A stretch of 64,000 bases of DNA from Undaria pinnatifida (GCA_012845835.1 JABAKD010000001.1:13857684-13921683), one strand, 5' to 3'. Counted from the first letter of the stretch, positions 43,301 through 54,609 are shown. Program-made: numbers and translations. The notes: generated from the letters alone by a model not told the origin.

Positions 43301-44357
43301 GTATGCCGGTGCCTTTTGTTTGTGAAATAGCAGCGCCAAACAATACGCGCTGACGTGTTTTTTTCACAGTGCAAACTCAATCGTTTAGAAACAAGAAGGT
43401 CATGAACGATGCGGGTTGCATCAATCGATGCGTCGGTTCATGAGATTTTTACTGCAATCGCGGCGTAAACGACATGCGTTGGAGTGGTTTTCTCCTTAGT
43501 GCCTGCTTAATTTAGATTTAGTTGTGTGGTCGTACGAGTACGAGGAGAGCAAAAAACGGGTTAGAATCCTACAACAGGGTTAAAGTGTAATGCAGCGCCG
43601 ACAACAAACGTCGGCACGCTGTTTCCCAGTGTACTGGAGGGCGTCATTGTACGAGGCGACTACTGTTCTAACTTCATGAACAAGACGCATGAACAAAGTC
43701 TATTGCAAAAATTGGAATGCTGGTGCAATGTTTACTGTAAGTGCAGCGCAAACGAAATGCGTTGACGTGTTTTTCCCCCTGTGTAGCGCATACTCGTTTG
43801 GGTTGCGCGGCCGAGATAGAACTGAATTGCAGCACCAACGATACGCGTTGGCGTGCCGTTCCTCGGTGTAGCGCTCGCCGTAATTATTTAGGTTAGACTG
43901 TTGTCCGCGGCGAGTACCAAGGTCGGAAATAAGGAGCACGTACAATGTGTGTTGCAAGAGTTGGTATTCCTGTGCATGCAGCGTCAACATCATCACGCGT
44001 TGGCGTATTAATAACCCAGTGGAATGCGCACTTATGTAGGCTGGACAGTTGTACCAAAGAGCAGGTTTCCGTTCTACAACCGAGTTACAGCCTGTAGTAT
44101 CTGTAACGCAGCGCCAATGGTATGCGCTGGAGTGCTTTTTTCCCAGTGCACGGCTTGATTTCTTCGGTTAGACGGTCATACCAAGAGCTCAAAGAGCGGT
44201 TTTGGGCTCTACGGCCGGGTTAAAAATGTAACACAAGCACCAACTATTTGCCTCGGCGAGCTGTACCTACATGTACTGCTCACCTACTGCTGTGATGATG
44301 TCCATCCGACAATGTGCAGCGTTCGTTCTTGATTGCAGTAGGGGGGGGGGCAGCTAA

Positions 44358-44510
44358 AGCAGTGGCGTGCCAGACCAATATGGGGCCTTATTGGGGGAAG
44401 CAGGTTGAACATTCCAGGCTATGAGTGCACGCGCCGAGCGATTTTTACCGCCTTATATCCGGGTACCGCCGTGTTCAGAACGCCCTATCGGGAGACCCCT
44501 ACTGTGTGTA
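44358..44510 (+). mobile_element. Pogo-like MITE copy (AAGGCGGT family)
   Basis: GCAGTGGCGTGCCAGA, TTCCAGGCTATGAGTGCACG, GCGCCGAGCGATTTTTACCG and CCGCCTTATATCCGGGTACC follow the family order. The right end reads GGGAGACCCCTACTGTG. Confidence 0.5.
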
Positions 44511-44683
44511 GAATGGGGGGCCGCACAGGAATGCAAAGGGCGGGGGTGGTGGACTCTACGAGCGTGTTCTAAATGACGTACGACACAGATGCGGGTTTTG
44601 CGGTGAGCTCATTCCTTTTTTGAAGAACCGCAAAAATAGTGATCCAACGCGAATCCCACCTAGAGTGTCCCTCTTTTTTCGTG

Positions 44684-45034
44684 ATGACCAGCGACGATGT
44701 TGCTTTCGCTGCGGTTATTGTTGCTCTGCTGTTGTCGTTGCTGTGGGTTCGAGCTAGGGTTCGCAAGCTTTGCAAGCTGCGCCATACGTCGGTCGCGCGT
44801 GCGCGAGATCCCACCTACTCTTGTGAAGGTGTTGCGAGTTTTCCAATTGTGTGGCGTTTTTTTTTATATGTTGTCGTCCCTCACCTGCCATGTTGTTGGG
44901 GTCGTCCAGAGCCTCTACTGGAGATATTTCGTTTTGCTCCGCGGTCTCTAGGCCGTTGCTGTCCCGCTGCGATATTTAGTCAACGGAAGATGCTGTTAAC
45001 AGTTAGCCATCCGGTTGTAATGATGTGTTCCTAG
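44684..45034 (+). CDS. Small ORF with one N-terminal hydrophobic helix, doubtful
   Basis: ATG at 44684 opens MTSDDVAFAAVIVALLLSLL followed by Arg-rich WVRARVRK, a signal-anchor pattern, then Cys/Arg/Pro-rich sequence. The frame also runs upstream to 44639. No domain, splice site or relative is visible, and the 3' part is adjacent to decayed repeats. Confidence 0.2.
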   Translation: MTSDDVAFAAVIVALLLSLLWVRARVRKLCKLRHTSVARARDPTYSCEGVASFPIVWRFFLYVVVPHLPCCWGRPEPLLEIFRFAPRSLGRCCPAAIFSQRKMLLTVSHPVVMMCS

Positions 45035-46042
45035 ACACCGTAGGCCGGAAGACATTAGCCAGTCATCCAGATAAGATACGACCGTAGGGTGCTTCTAGAT
45101 GCTGTTGTCGTCCAAATGCGAGATTTTTAGTCATCGCCCGATGTTAGTTAGCCATCCAGATGTGATCATGTGCTCTACTGTACGTACTTTTGTTTGTCTC
45201 GCTTGCGATGTTTAGCCAGCGGCACAGTTGTCAGCAAGTATGTTAAACACGACGTATCCTATGATACGGGCAGCGCGCCTACGGTTTTCGCTTTCTTGTT
45301 TGTCCCGCTGCGATGTTCAGCCAACGACACAGCAGTTGTCAGCCAGCTCGTTCAAAAGCGTGGTGTCCTACGGTAAAGGGTAGCACCTACGTTTTCCGAG
45401 GCTTCTCTCACGAAGAGCTCTGCGTATCTCACCCAGTAACCGACATACACAAAAACAAATGTAAAGAGTCATGCCTGAGACACAATGTTATGGGCTAAGT
45501 ATCTAATAATGAAACGACTAAGCAAACTACTCACTGGATCCAAGTGTATTGGATAGCGAGCTCGTCAGCTGAGGCGTCCCGTCAGCGACACATCTTCGGG
45601 CTCGAAAAGAAAACATTTACCGTAGTACGCCTCTCTAGAAGACCGCAGTTTAATCGCATGGCTGGCCGCCGCCCTACACTAAAACCAGTATGCCAAGGTC
45701 AGAAGAGGTCTTTGGCGAGCCCAAGAAGGCCGATGTGCGGCAAGGGTCGGTGTCTTGGAAAATCGTCGATAAGAATGAACCGCAGTGGGGAGGCGATTTT
45801 CGGTAGCCTCTTAGGGCCCACGGGGGGAGTACAGTACAGAACCCAATACAGGCCCTGTCTCGTGAAGTTTTTACCTGACTGAGAGGTTGCTGTTCATTCC
45901 ACGAAAACAAAATCCCACCCTCGTACGAGTAGCTCGAAGCGATCTGTGCCCAAAAAACATGGATGCCTTTCTGAAGGGGTTGCTATCCTACTTCTACTGT
46001 ACGGAGCGGTCAGTCCAAAAAGCGTCAAACCGCGTTTTCGAT
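45035..46042. other. Decayed tandem repeats, no gene
   Basis: Blocks with TGCGATNTTTAG(C/T)CA and AGTTAGCCATCC recur between about 44960 and 45350. A MITE-1-type terminus (TACCGTAGTACGCCTCTC) lies near 45617. No supported exon. Confidence 0.4.
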
Positions 46043-46327
46043 GCATGCTACGGTAAAGGGTGCACTGGCTCTTTTTTTTCTACTTCTGAGGCTCCTAACG
46101 TATTGAGGATATCTATACTATTACTACTGTTAGTACATCACACGAAAAAATATTCTGAGAAAAAGGACAGCGCAACCCGAATGAAAAAATCCATGACCTA
46201 GCTAGCTATTGAAAAAACTTTGTATTTTACACAAAACAAGAATTCCTTTCCGACAATTGTTGTCGAGGAGCCGCGACAGTCACGAAGAATGTTAGCGAGC
46301 TAGTGCTCCCTCTATCGTAGCACGCGC
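46043..46327 (+). mobile_element. MITE-1 copy i
   Basis: The ends are GCATGCTACGGTAAAGGGTG and GCTCCCTCTATCGTAGCACG, inverted; interior CATGACCTAGCTAGC and TTCCGACAATTGTTGTCGAG match family markers. Confidence 0.6.
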
Positions 46328-46537
46328 CTTTCCTAGCACCTTTCCCCATCTTTGAGCGTTATTGTGTCAGTTTTCGTGTTGGGGGGCGGTCAATCAAAGC
46401 GGTCAACCCGTGGTTGCCTACCCATCATCTTTGCTACAGCAGCGGTGGTCTCCTTGTAGTGCCCGTATGATCCAGCCAACAACGCCGGCAGCATACCGGA
46501 CATAGGCACAATCAGGTACAGTAGTGCTGATACTGGT

Positions 46538-46733
46538 ACAGCGGGTACCCCGAAATAAGAGCGTCCCGTGACAAGCCGAAACAAGCGCTCATTACTAGAC
46601 ATTGCTCTCATCTGTGGTAGGAAATATATACCTTTTAGTGCGGGCGGAACATGCTGATTTCACCGCTCTCAAGTCCCGAACGCTCTTATCCTGGGCGCTC
46701 TTAAATCGGGGTATCCACTGTACCATTATGGCG
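46538..46733. mobile_element. Pogo-like MITE with TA flanks
   Basis: The left terminus CAGCGGGTACCCCGAAATAA and the right terminus TTAAATCGGGGTATCCACTG are inverted repeats, continuing into AGAGCGTCCCG/CGGGACTTGAGAG-like sub-blocks. TA lies on both sides. A 73-codon minus-strand ORF overlaps it (46390-46611, true ATG); it has no known domain. Confidence 0.6.
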
Positions 46734-46737
46734 GATT

Positions 46738-47425
46738 CTCGTTGAGCCAAACCGTATCTCCGGCCCACCAACAATAGGCCCTATTCAACCGGCACTATAG
46801 CGAGACCCCCGCTGTACTCTAATGGTGCTGGTGTCTGTTGTTAGTATTGCGGGTTCTCGTTGGGCCAAGCCGTATCACCGGCACTATGCCGGCAAAAGCC
46901 CCTATTCAACCGGCACTATCGTGAGACCCCCACTGTTCTCTAATAGTGCTGGTGTCTGGCGTTAGTGTTGCGGGTTCTCGTTGGGCCAAGCCATATCACC
47001 GGCACTATACCGGCAATAGGCCCTATTCAACCGGCACTATAGTGATACCCCCAGCGTACTCTAATGGTGCTGGTGTCGGGTGTTAGTGTTGCGGGTTCTC
47101 GTTGGGCCAAGCCATATCACCGGCACTATGCCGGCAATAGGTCCTATTCAATGGCACTACAGGGAGACCCCCATTGTACAATGATAGTGCCGATGTCCGG
47201 TATTAGCATGGCGGATCTCGTAGGGCCGAGCCACATCACCGGCACTATACCGGCAATAGGCCCTGTTCAACGACACTATAGGGGAACTCCCAGTGTCCTC
47301 TAATGGTACCGGTGTCCGGTAGTAGTGTAGCGAGTTCTCGTTGGGTCAAGCCATATCATCGGCACTACACCGGCAATAGGCCCTATTCAACCAGCACTAT
47401 AGGGGGACCCCCACTGTACTACACT
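46738..47425 (+). repeat. 120-bp satellite, about six copies
   Basis: CTCGTTGGGCCAAGCC recurs at 120-bp steps (about 46735, 46855, 46975, 47096, 47215, 47335). Each unit carries CACCGGCACTATNCCGGC, CCTATTCAACCGGCACTATA and AGACCCCCACTGTACTCTAA, the last resembling the CAGT/GGGG ends of the adjoining MITE. Confidence 0.8.
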
Positions 47426-48067
47426 AGTAAATACTAATGTTTCCTTTCTCGCACCTCGATCAACCCTTCCTCTTGATCCTCCGGAGCCACGCGGGCGCTG
47501 GAAGAGCGGCGGTCAAGCTCGGGCGACACCCTTTTCCCGCGGAACAAGCCTCCGAGACGAATATTTCTTCAGTAGTCCGAACCACTGGCCTTAACCTCTT
47601 TACAACTGCTCACGCGTTTTCGGGAGATAAAATGCTTGGCATTATAGTGTCCATTTTTGTGTTATTGCAAATATTTTGGTGAGCTGGTTTGCGTTTGTTT
47701 TTGCCCGCGTGCGTCCGCTGAGATTGGCATTGGCTGACCAAATCACCGTGCGGTATTTTCAACGTGTATCTCTGTCTCGTAGTTTGCGACCACAGAGCTC
47801 GTCTCTCTAGGAGTCATCGGCACGGAGACTGGTCGTGCTGGATGTAGATGGGTGGGAACATCAGCATAATAGTGTGAACACACACATTGTGGAATCATGG
47901 TTCAGCAATGGAAAGGTTACTCGTAGTTATTTCAGTGTTGCCTGCAAGTTGATGGGGGCCAATTACTTATAATTATAATCTGCTATCATGTGTAGACTAG
48001 TAAGTCAGCTGGTCCCTTGGACGTGTGCAGCGTCAGATACTCTGGGACATAAAGCACACGTTGGGTT

Positions 48068-48270
48068 GAGACTTGGGTTGGGTTGGGTTGGGTTGGGTTG
48101 GGTTGGGTTGGGTTGGGTTGGGTTGGGTTGGGTTGGGTTGGGTTGGGTTGGGTTGGGTTGGGTTGGGCTGTGTTGGGTTGGGTTGGACTGGGCTGTGTTG
48201 GGTTGAGTTGGGTCGGGTTGGGTTTGGGTTGGGCTTGGGTTTGGGTTTGGGTTTGGGTTAGGCGGCGATC
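48068..48270 (+). repeat. TTGGG pentanucleotide array grading into TTTGGG
   Basis: About 30 TTGGG units are followed by TTGGGC variants and then TTTGGG hexamers. Telomere-like in form but distinct from the TTAGGG block at 12.7 kb. The Gly/Leu/Val frames through it are artefacts. Confidence 0.9.
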
Positions 48271-48279
48271 GCCATTCAG

Positions 48280-49722
48280 TTTGGGCGGGCTGTCAATAGT
48301 GTGTTGTCTGCGTGGAACGCGATACGGGATACGGAGGTGGGAGTGTTGGCAGGTAGCCGCGTGTATTGCCCACAGCAGTGGACAACACTTATTTTCGCTA
48401 TGGATGTAACTTGAATGTTTGGAGATAACAGAAGATTGGTAGATGAGCGGTGTCCCGCTTGGTCTGTGCGTTGACCGGAAAACTCTGCAGTGGGCGGGTC
48501 ACGGGCGACGGGCCTAAACCTTACCAGGTAGTGTAGTTCTTCAGTACCCCCGGTTACCACGGACAGGAACATGACCTCGTATTCTATCTAGTATGCAGCG
48601 TTCACAAACTGCTGAACTGGTGTACCACAGTTAGTTGTACCGTAGGATGACCGGTAGAGGTATACCGTGTTCGCTTACTGTTCCAGGTAAGTACCAAGTG
48701 CCCGAGGTTGTGTTTATGGAACATCATAGCCGTGTGTATGTGGCCGCGTAACAAGGATGAAGGATCAGGACGGACGCTGGGTGCCCTGAACGATGTCGTT
48801 GGGTGGCAAGAACATACGCGCACACATAGAAAGAAATGTTGGTGGCCAGCCTTGATGACCACCTTCATGCCATGGAAAGCTTGCGATGTCTTGTACAATG
48901 TAATATGAAAAATGAATGGCATCAGCCGTCGACATATAGCCAGCGAACTACTGTAGTATGACGCCGTGAGTTTGGGACGTACGCAGGTGCGAGCATACGA
49001 CGATAGCAGTGCTTCCGCCAAGACGCCGGTCAAGTGCCGAAAATGCGTCTCCTCGTATTGCCTTATAATACCTTGGCTGCGTGCTTTCACGCCGGCCTCA
49101 CCTTCCCTCGTAGTTGCTACCTCCGTCGCCCAGCCCGTCAAGACTGGCGAATTCCTCGAGCTATGCAATCCCCGGCAACCGGTCCCGAAACAGGGTAGGA
49201 GCTACCTCGCCACACGCGAAGAAGGACGTCTCACGTCGAGTACCCCTCCTTGCCCATGCCTTGTGATACTGGGTGCTCTAGGTCTGTCTCCCGTCTCTCT
49301 CACCCTCCCCTACTGCAGCGTGTGTCTTCGTCTCTTGTTCCGACTAGGCAAAAAGAACGCTGGTGTACGAAGCTAAAATTCTGAATTGCCTCGACGCCTC
49401 GACTCCGCACGAACTCGAAAAAGGGCAAAAAGCAGCAGGCTAGGTGATTATTGAAACCGTCGAATGTGAACTCCTGATGGAGGCTGCACTTAGAAGGGGC
49501 TGCTCTTCATTTCAGACGCGTCAAGGACGGTTTTGTACTGTATCTGGTATTCATAGTCAGTCAGTCAAGGCGTCTAAATCACGGTCTCCTGGCGTCTTTG
49601 CCTGCTACCTGAACAGGGACACTTGATTGCGCCGCGCTATTCCACGTTGAACATAAAAATAAGTAATTATTTTATTACAATATGAAGATTAATTGATCTT
49701 TATATTTAAATCAAATTGGTGA
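48280..49722. other. No supported gene
   Basis: Long overlapping frames exist on both strands (minus 48602-49168 without ATG; plus 48966-49376 with GTG). Neither shows a domain. A possible minus donor (GGAAG/GTGAGG) lies near 49107. An AT-rich patch occupies about 49655-49720. Confidence 0.3.
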
Positions 49723-50340
49723 ATGACAGTCCTCTGCTCCGTGCTCTCCGTCTTTGCTACTAGCCTCTCGTCTCAGCCCGAGAAAGCTGCGACGCTGCCA
49801 GCCCCTCAACCCTGCCTGTTATTGGTACGTGCTGCAATGGCACGTACATGGACATTGTCAGGGCTCTTATGCCTGGCGACATGCCCGCTCACCGAACCTT
49901 CGGCTGTCGCCCCGTCTTTTTCTCCTGCGTGGGTCTCCACCCCACCCCTTCCCATGTCACCGCCTCACAGCACTCACGACGACAAGCAACGTTGCCGCTG
50001 CTCAGCGCACCGGCATGTTAGTGGCAGTGCTCTGCAGCAAGGCACAACTGCCCGCAAGCGCCAACGGGAGATATGCATGCAGCAGCATCGTGGTGAAACT
50101 TCGGGATGGCCTGTGCTTGAAGGTGGTCCGAGCGGCTGGGGGAGGGGTTACAGTAGCAGCAGTGATGGTGGTGGGAGGGTGGCTATCATGGGGAAGAAGT
50201 GCATTGGGGGGATGGGACTTGGCGAGGCTGGGGGTTGGGGTGGCTCTGCGTTGCGTTGCCGTGCTGGAGATGGCGAGGAGAGGTGAGGAGAGGGGTAGGC
50301 ATTGCCCTGCTTGTGCTGTGTGATGTTTTGAAATTGCGGC
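49723..50340. other. Overlapping frames, no recognisable gene
   Basis: Two plus-strand frames of about 188 codons overlap here, and both run into G-rich or GCA-repeat DNA. No motif or splice pattern decides between them. Confidence 0.3.
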
Positions 50341-50359
50341 TTGCTGCTGGGTCTCTGTC

Positions 50360-50680
50360 CGTTTGAAGTAGCGGCAGCTGTAGCAGCAGCGGCAGCGGCA
50401 GCGGCAGCAGCAGCAGCAGCAGCAGCAGCAGCGGCAGCAGAAGCCGTAGCAGGAACAGCAGCAGTAGCACACAAACAGCAGCGGCATTGTATGTTTGTAG
50501 CAACGGCGGCAGGGAGAGCAACAGAAGAGGCAGCAGTACAAAGTAGCAGCAATATTAATAGTATGATCGCAGGAGCAACAGCAGTGGCACCAACACTAGC
50601 ACCAGCCATAGTAAGATAACAGGAGCAGCAGCGGCAGCAGCAGCACTCCATACATACCAGTCTATAGCAGCAGCGGTTTA
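50360..50680 (+). repeat. GCA/GCG-rich imperfect trinucleotide array
   Basis: GCAGCGGCAGCAGCAGCAGC-type sequence with GTA and ACA interruptions; poly-Ala frames are compositional. Confidence 0.8.
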
Positions 50681-51059
50681 GCGTTAGACGGAACAAAGCA
50701 TGGTCGGTCTGCATCAACCATCAGCAATCGCAAAAAAAACAGCGATTTCAATTGTCGTTATTGCAGCCGCCGTGTAGGAGTACATACAACAGCAGGTAGC
50801 ATTAGGTAGCCGTACATGAGTATACAGCAGTTGTCGGTTGCTCCATATTACGCGCACAGCGGTACCCGCTGACAGCCTTGTACAGCAGCACATACACGTC
50901 GCGAGACCTGTAGGCAAGCAACAGCTGCCCATGGGCACACCGATCCATGACTGTTAACAGCGATTTATAGTGCGCGCGTTGTTTCTCATTTTCGGATGCC
51001 CCATGGTGGCCAAGCCCCTTCGGACTACAATGAGACACACTGCCGTCGGAGATGGAGAT

Positions 51060-51720
51060 TGGGAGGCCCAGAGGATGCCCATGGGAGGCCCATGAGAGAC
51101 CCACGGGATACCCACGGGAACCTCATGGGAGGTCCATGGGAGACCCATGGGCGACCCATGGGCGGGCGCTCTAAACCGATGGATGACCCTTGGGTGACCC
51201 ATGGTTAACCCACGGGCAACCTACCACGGCGGTATGGACCAGTACTAATAGGCGACCCGTGGATCAGCTCTCTAAGCCCATGAGTGACCCTCGGGTGACC
51301 CGTGACTTTCTACTACTGTAGTACTTGTGCATGGATGGTCTGCCATGGGTCGCTCATGAGCTTCTTATGTGTTGTGTTTAATGTGCTGGCTCATGAGTCC
51401 ACCCATCGGCCTGTCACGGGTCACTTGTAGGTTGGACTGCTGTCCTATGAGTCTGCCATGGCTCATCCGCGTGTTGAGCTTCTTTCCCATGGGCCGCCCT
51501 TGGGTTTCCCATGGGTTTCCGCTGGGTCGCCCAAGCTTTTACAGTGCTGGTCCATAGGCCACCCATGAGCTCTCGCTACTAGGCCATGGTTCCTCCATGG
51601 GACCCCCATGGGTCTCCCATGTCTCTCTCATGGGTTCATGGTAGTCGTCCATGGCTCGTCCCCCTTGCGTCTTTCATGGGTTCATGCTGGTTGTCCATGT
51701 CTCGTCCATGGGTTTTTAGC
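51060..51720 (+). repeat. CCATGGG short-repeat field, left part
   Basis: Dozens of roughly 10-base units built on GACCCATGGG in the left half and CCATGGGTC in the right half. CCATGG is itself palindromic, so many hairpins are possible. Confidence 0.7.
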
Positions 51721-51725
51721 GAACC

Positions 51726-52125
51726 GGCGTCCCCGGTGGAGTAACAGGTAGGTCTCACCCCCAGTAAGATCAAGTTCTTGGGTTTAAGTATCACCGAGTG
51801 TATATCCGTGCTCGTAGAAACTTTTCCTCGCGTAAAAATCGACGGGCGGAAAGGGCGAGAGCGTGAGTTGGCAAAATTCGACGAAAGATCGACGAGCGTG
51901 CAAAGCTGAACAGCGTGAACGCTGCAGCGATAAAAATGAAGGCACGCGGGGAAAGGGAAGACACCTTTGACCACGGCTGCTTGTCCAGAAGATCGCTGAC
52001 GGTAAAAGCTCTTAGCGAGTTGAGCTGGAGAGTGAAGACGATGATGAAGAATGAAGAGAAGAAACAAAGAACATAAGCAAGAAAAAAATATAAATTGACG
52101 ATCAAAAAAAGAAGAAAGAAGAAAA
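51726..52125 (+). mobile_element. tRNA-derived SINE, copy 2
   Basis: The head is GGCGTCCCCGGTGGAGTAAC with a weak B-box (GGGTTTAAGTATC near 51780). The body contains GGCGAGAGCGTGAGTTGGC, GCGATAAAAATGAAGGCA and GACCACGGCTGCTTGTCCAG, followed by an A-rich 3' end. It splits the CCATGGG repeat field. Target duplication is not clear. Confidence 0.65.
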
Positions 52126-52129
52126 GTAC

Positions 52130-52245
52130 TGGCCCATGGGTCGCTCATCGGTCCCCCATGGGTCTGCCATGGGTCTTCCATGGGTCTACCGTTGGTATCC
52201 CGTGGGTCTCCCACGAGCCGGTCATGGGACACCCATGAAATGCCC
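52130..52245 (+). repeat. CCATGGG short-repeat field, right part
   Basis: CCCATGGGTCTGCCATGGGT-type units resume directly after the SINE tail. Confidence 0.7.
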
Positions 52246-52765
52246 ACGAAAGTTGTCCCAAAATACCTGTGTAAAAATTCAATACTGCTGTGCATGCTTG
52301 CATTAAACCGTTCTTCTTCGCGCCCAATATGCGTTGCTTCGCTGCTGATGGCTGATTGGTGGAATTGATGGCTTTTCAACCATGGGACAGCGCAGAGGGT
52401 GGGGTTTCAGACGAGGAAGGCTTTCTGCGGGAAGCTTTAGGCATGTCACGCGAACAGGCGCAGGTTGGTGGTTTTCTGCTGTAGTGTGCCTCGCATTCTG
52501 GACTATTCAACGGCTATACTGCTGTACTTCAAATGTTACAGTACGGGAGACATCCCTCTATAGTGCCGGTTGAGTAGTGCGGGTTGCCCTCTGTAGCGCC
52601 CGTGATGCCGCTTGGCACAGATGGGAACAACCAGCTGTAGCGGTACGTGGAGTAGTGGCAGTGGTAGTGGCAGTGGAAGTGGTAGCAGTGGTGGTGGTGT
52701 AGTAGCAGTGGCCGAAGCAGCTGCAGTAGCAGCAGTAGTCTGGATAAAGTAGGGTCCCCCAGTAA

Positions 52766-52932
52766 GACGGCAGTGGTGTGCGAGAACAATATGACCGCCT
52801 TATAGAGGGAACCCTCCTTATTCGTTTCAGGCTATGAGTGCAATTCTCGAGTCGCGCCAGGCGATTTTTGACTGCCTTACATCGGGGTACCGCCTTCTAT
52901 AGGGATACCGCCTTATAGGGACCCCTGCTGTA
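52766..52932 (+). mobile_element. Pogo-like MITE copy (AAGGCGGT family)
   Basis: GCAGTGGTGTGCGAGAACAA, TATGACCGCCTTATAGAGGG, TTCAGGCTATGAGTGCAATT and the right end CCTTATAGGGACCCCTGCTG followed by TA. Confidence 0.55.
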
Positions 52933-53079
52933 GTAGTATATACGTATTGGTCCAAATTATAAGCCACTTTTTGAATCTATAATCTAATATAAACCTGTAT
53001 TATATTTGTGCCCAGACTGATGTAGTGGTGTTATACCACGTGGTATAGGTCGTGCCCGAGCAAGTTGTAGCAGCAGTTC

Positions 53080-53436
53080 GTGTTGATTTTCTGTGTCGGT
53101 CGGCAACTTCGCCCCTCGTCTGCATATTGCCTTCGTATGCGTTTCTCTCAGAGGACAGTGGCACGATGCGAAGGCTTGCGGCTTGGAGTTGCTGCGGAAG
53201 TGGTGGCGTTTTTGACGGGCGAGGGGTTAAATCTCACCGCAAAGCGGGTGAGGTTGCTTGGAAACCGAAATGCAATTTACAAGACTATTCAGAGTACTAC
53301 ATCTTGGGGATTTATCATGCCCTGCGCGTTATCGGGAGGCAAATTGATCACAGTGGCATCCAGTGTAAGAGCTTCCTTAGTAACAAGAGAATACGGACTT
53401 AACCCGTTTAGAGCCCCAAGCCCCTTCCTACTCTAA
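53080..53436 (+). CDS. ORF with faint histone-fold (H2A-like) resemblance, doubtful
   Basis: The frame opens with GTG (no ATG until FS-proximal MRFSQRTVARCEG). It has VGRQLR near its start, then LRLGVAAEVVAFLTGEGLNL, a basic VRLLGNRN stretch and a CALSGGKL segment. These fall in about the order of the H2A VGR start, second helix and GG-V-L tail, over a comparable length. Individual residue matches are few and the end (RAPSPFLL) is repeat-derived. If the match is real this would be a diverged or decayed copy. An overlapping frame (53052-53402) is equally open. Confidence 0.2.
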   Translation: MLIFCVGRQLRPSSAYCLRMRFSQRTVARCEGLRLGVAAEVVAFLTGEGLNLTAKRVRLLGNRNAIYKTIQSTTSWGFIMPCALSGGKLITVASSVRASLVTREYGLNPFRAPSPFLL

Positions 53437-54530
53437 TTCCATATATATATGTTTTTTTCCAGGTGTATAGAGGCTAACCCATTTTGATTTTTCAGAGGGA
53501 AAAATTACCACTACGAAACGGCGATTTGCAGCAGCAGTCACGTACTTGGCAACGCGGGCCGTTAGGGTTTGGGGGCGTGCCGCTTTTTAGGTCGGACTCC
53601 GATTCCAGCACCAAACGCTGTACGACACGCATGCAGCTTCAACTATCGTAGATCAAGACCACTCGCCCCCACGTTGCTAAGACCGCTCCTTACTTGTAAT
53701 TTTCTTTCGTGGCTACGGTGTACACGGGCTCCTAGACGGGTTAAAAGAGCACTCAAATCGGCTTGTCACGCTTTCGTGACGTCCGTGCTAAAACCGACGT
53801 TATATTCAATACCCAGCCTAGGCGTAGGAACGGTGCTGGAACGGTGCTCCATCTCGAAAGGGATCAATGGTCAAATGACTAAGGCAAGGAACCAATGAGT
53901 GCCCCCCCCCCCCCCTCCCCCTCGCCCCTCTCCCCCCTCCCCTGCCCCCCCTCCACGAACAGCTGCGCGCGATGGTGGTAAAAAACCCTCAAATATTGGA
54001 GGCGTCTGTGTCCGAGCGATTAGCTCCTCAGATTGATCGTTGGCTGGAAGGGTCTGGGCTGGGGCTAACGCGCGACGCTCTGAGGGGAATGGCGGTCGCC
54101 TGTCCTGAGGTGGGAGTTTGACAGAGGGCGGAGGGGGAGAGGAAGGGGTGCACTCTTTTGAGGGCGGGCGAAAAGTGGTCGCCTGTCCTGGGATGGGAGT
54201 TGCGCGGGGGCGGGGGGTGGGAGGGGGACTCACTGCCATCTGTCCTGAGGTTATGTATTTCATTCTTTTTGTTCACAAGTGCCTCCTTTTCTGATTTTCT
54301 CTGCTGTTTCCTTTTTGTTCTGTTCTGTTTTTTACCCGTACTTCGCTTCTTGTTCTTTGATTTCTCTCTATTCCCACCGTGCTTCCTAACCCAAGCCCAT
54401 GTGTTCCCTATATTAGGTGCTTCTCCTCGACTACGACTCGATTCTGCAGCCTATCGTCATCTGGCTCATGGTAGAAGTCGGCGTGCCAAGGACCCGGGTA
54501 AGCTAAAGCTGCATACTGGTATGCTGTCAT
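53437..54530. other. No supported gene
   Basis: A block at about 53790-53900 (GGAACGGTGCTCCATCTCGA, ATCAATGGTCAAATGACTAA) recurs at 38.11-38.21 kb. A C run lies at 53903-53917. A partial duplication (GTGGTCGCCTGTCCTGGGAT) occurs at 54100 and 54175. Confidence 0.4.
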
Positions 54531-54534
54531 TTGG

Positions 54535-54537
<3 letters not shown>

Positions 54538-54570
<33 letters not shown>

Positions 54571-54576
54571 TTGTTT

Positions 54577-54609
<33 letters not shown>

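Larger units (their letters stand above)
42420..44290 (+). repeat. Array of diverged hairpin-forming units
   Basis: About nine units at 90-240 bp spacing start near 42424, 43326, 43445, 43590, 43742, 43830, 43976, 44104 and 44230. Each contains (G)CAGCGCCAACGNTNNGCGTTGGCG-type inverted arms followed by T/C-rich DNA and CAGTGTA. Other repeats interrupt the array at 42.7-43.3 kb. Confidence 0.55.

Noticed and set aside
46390-46611. 73-codon minus ORF as a transposase fragment
   Set aside because: It has a real ATG but overlaps a MITE end and shows no DDE or HTH motif.
48073-48409. Gly-Leu-Gly-Trp-Val repeat ORFs
   Set aside because: Reading of the TTGGG array; no gene signals.
51636-52379. 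247-codon minus-strand ORF
   Set aside because: Covers a SINE and its flanking CCATGGG repeats; starts without independent support.
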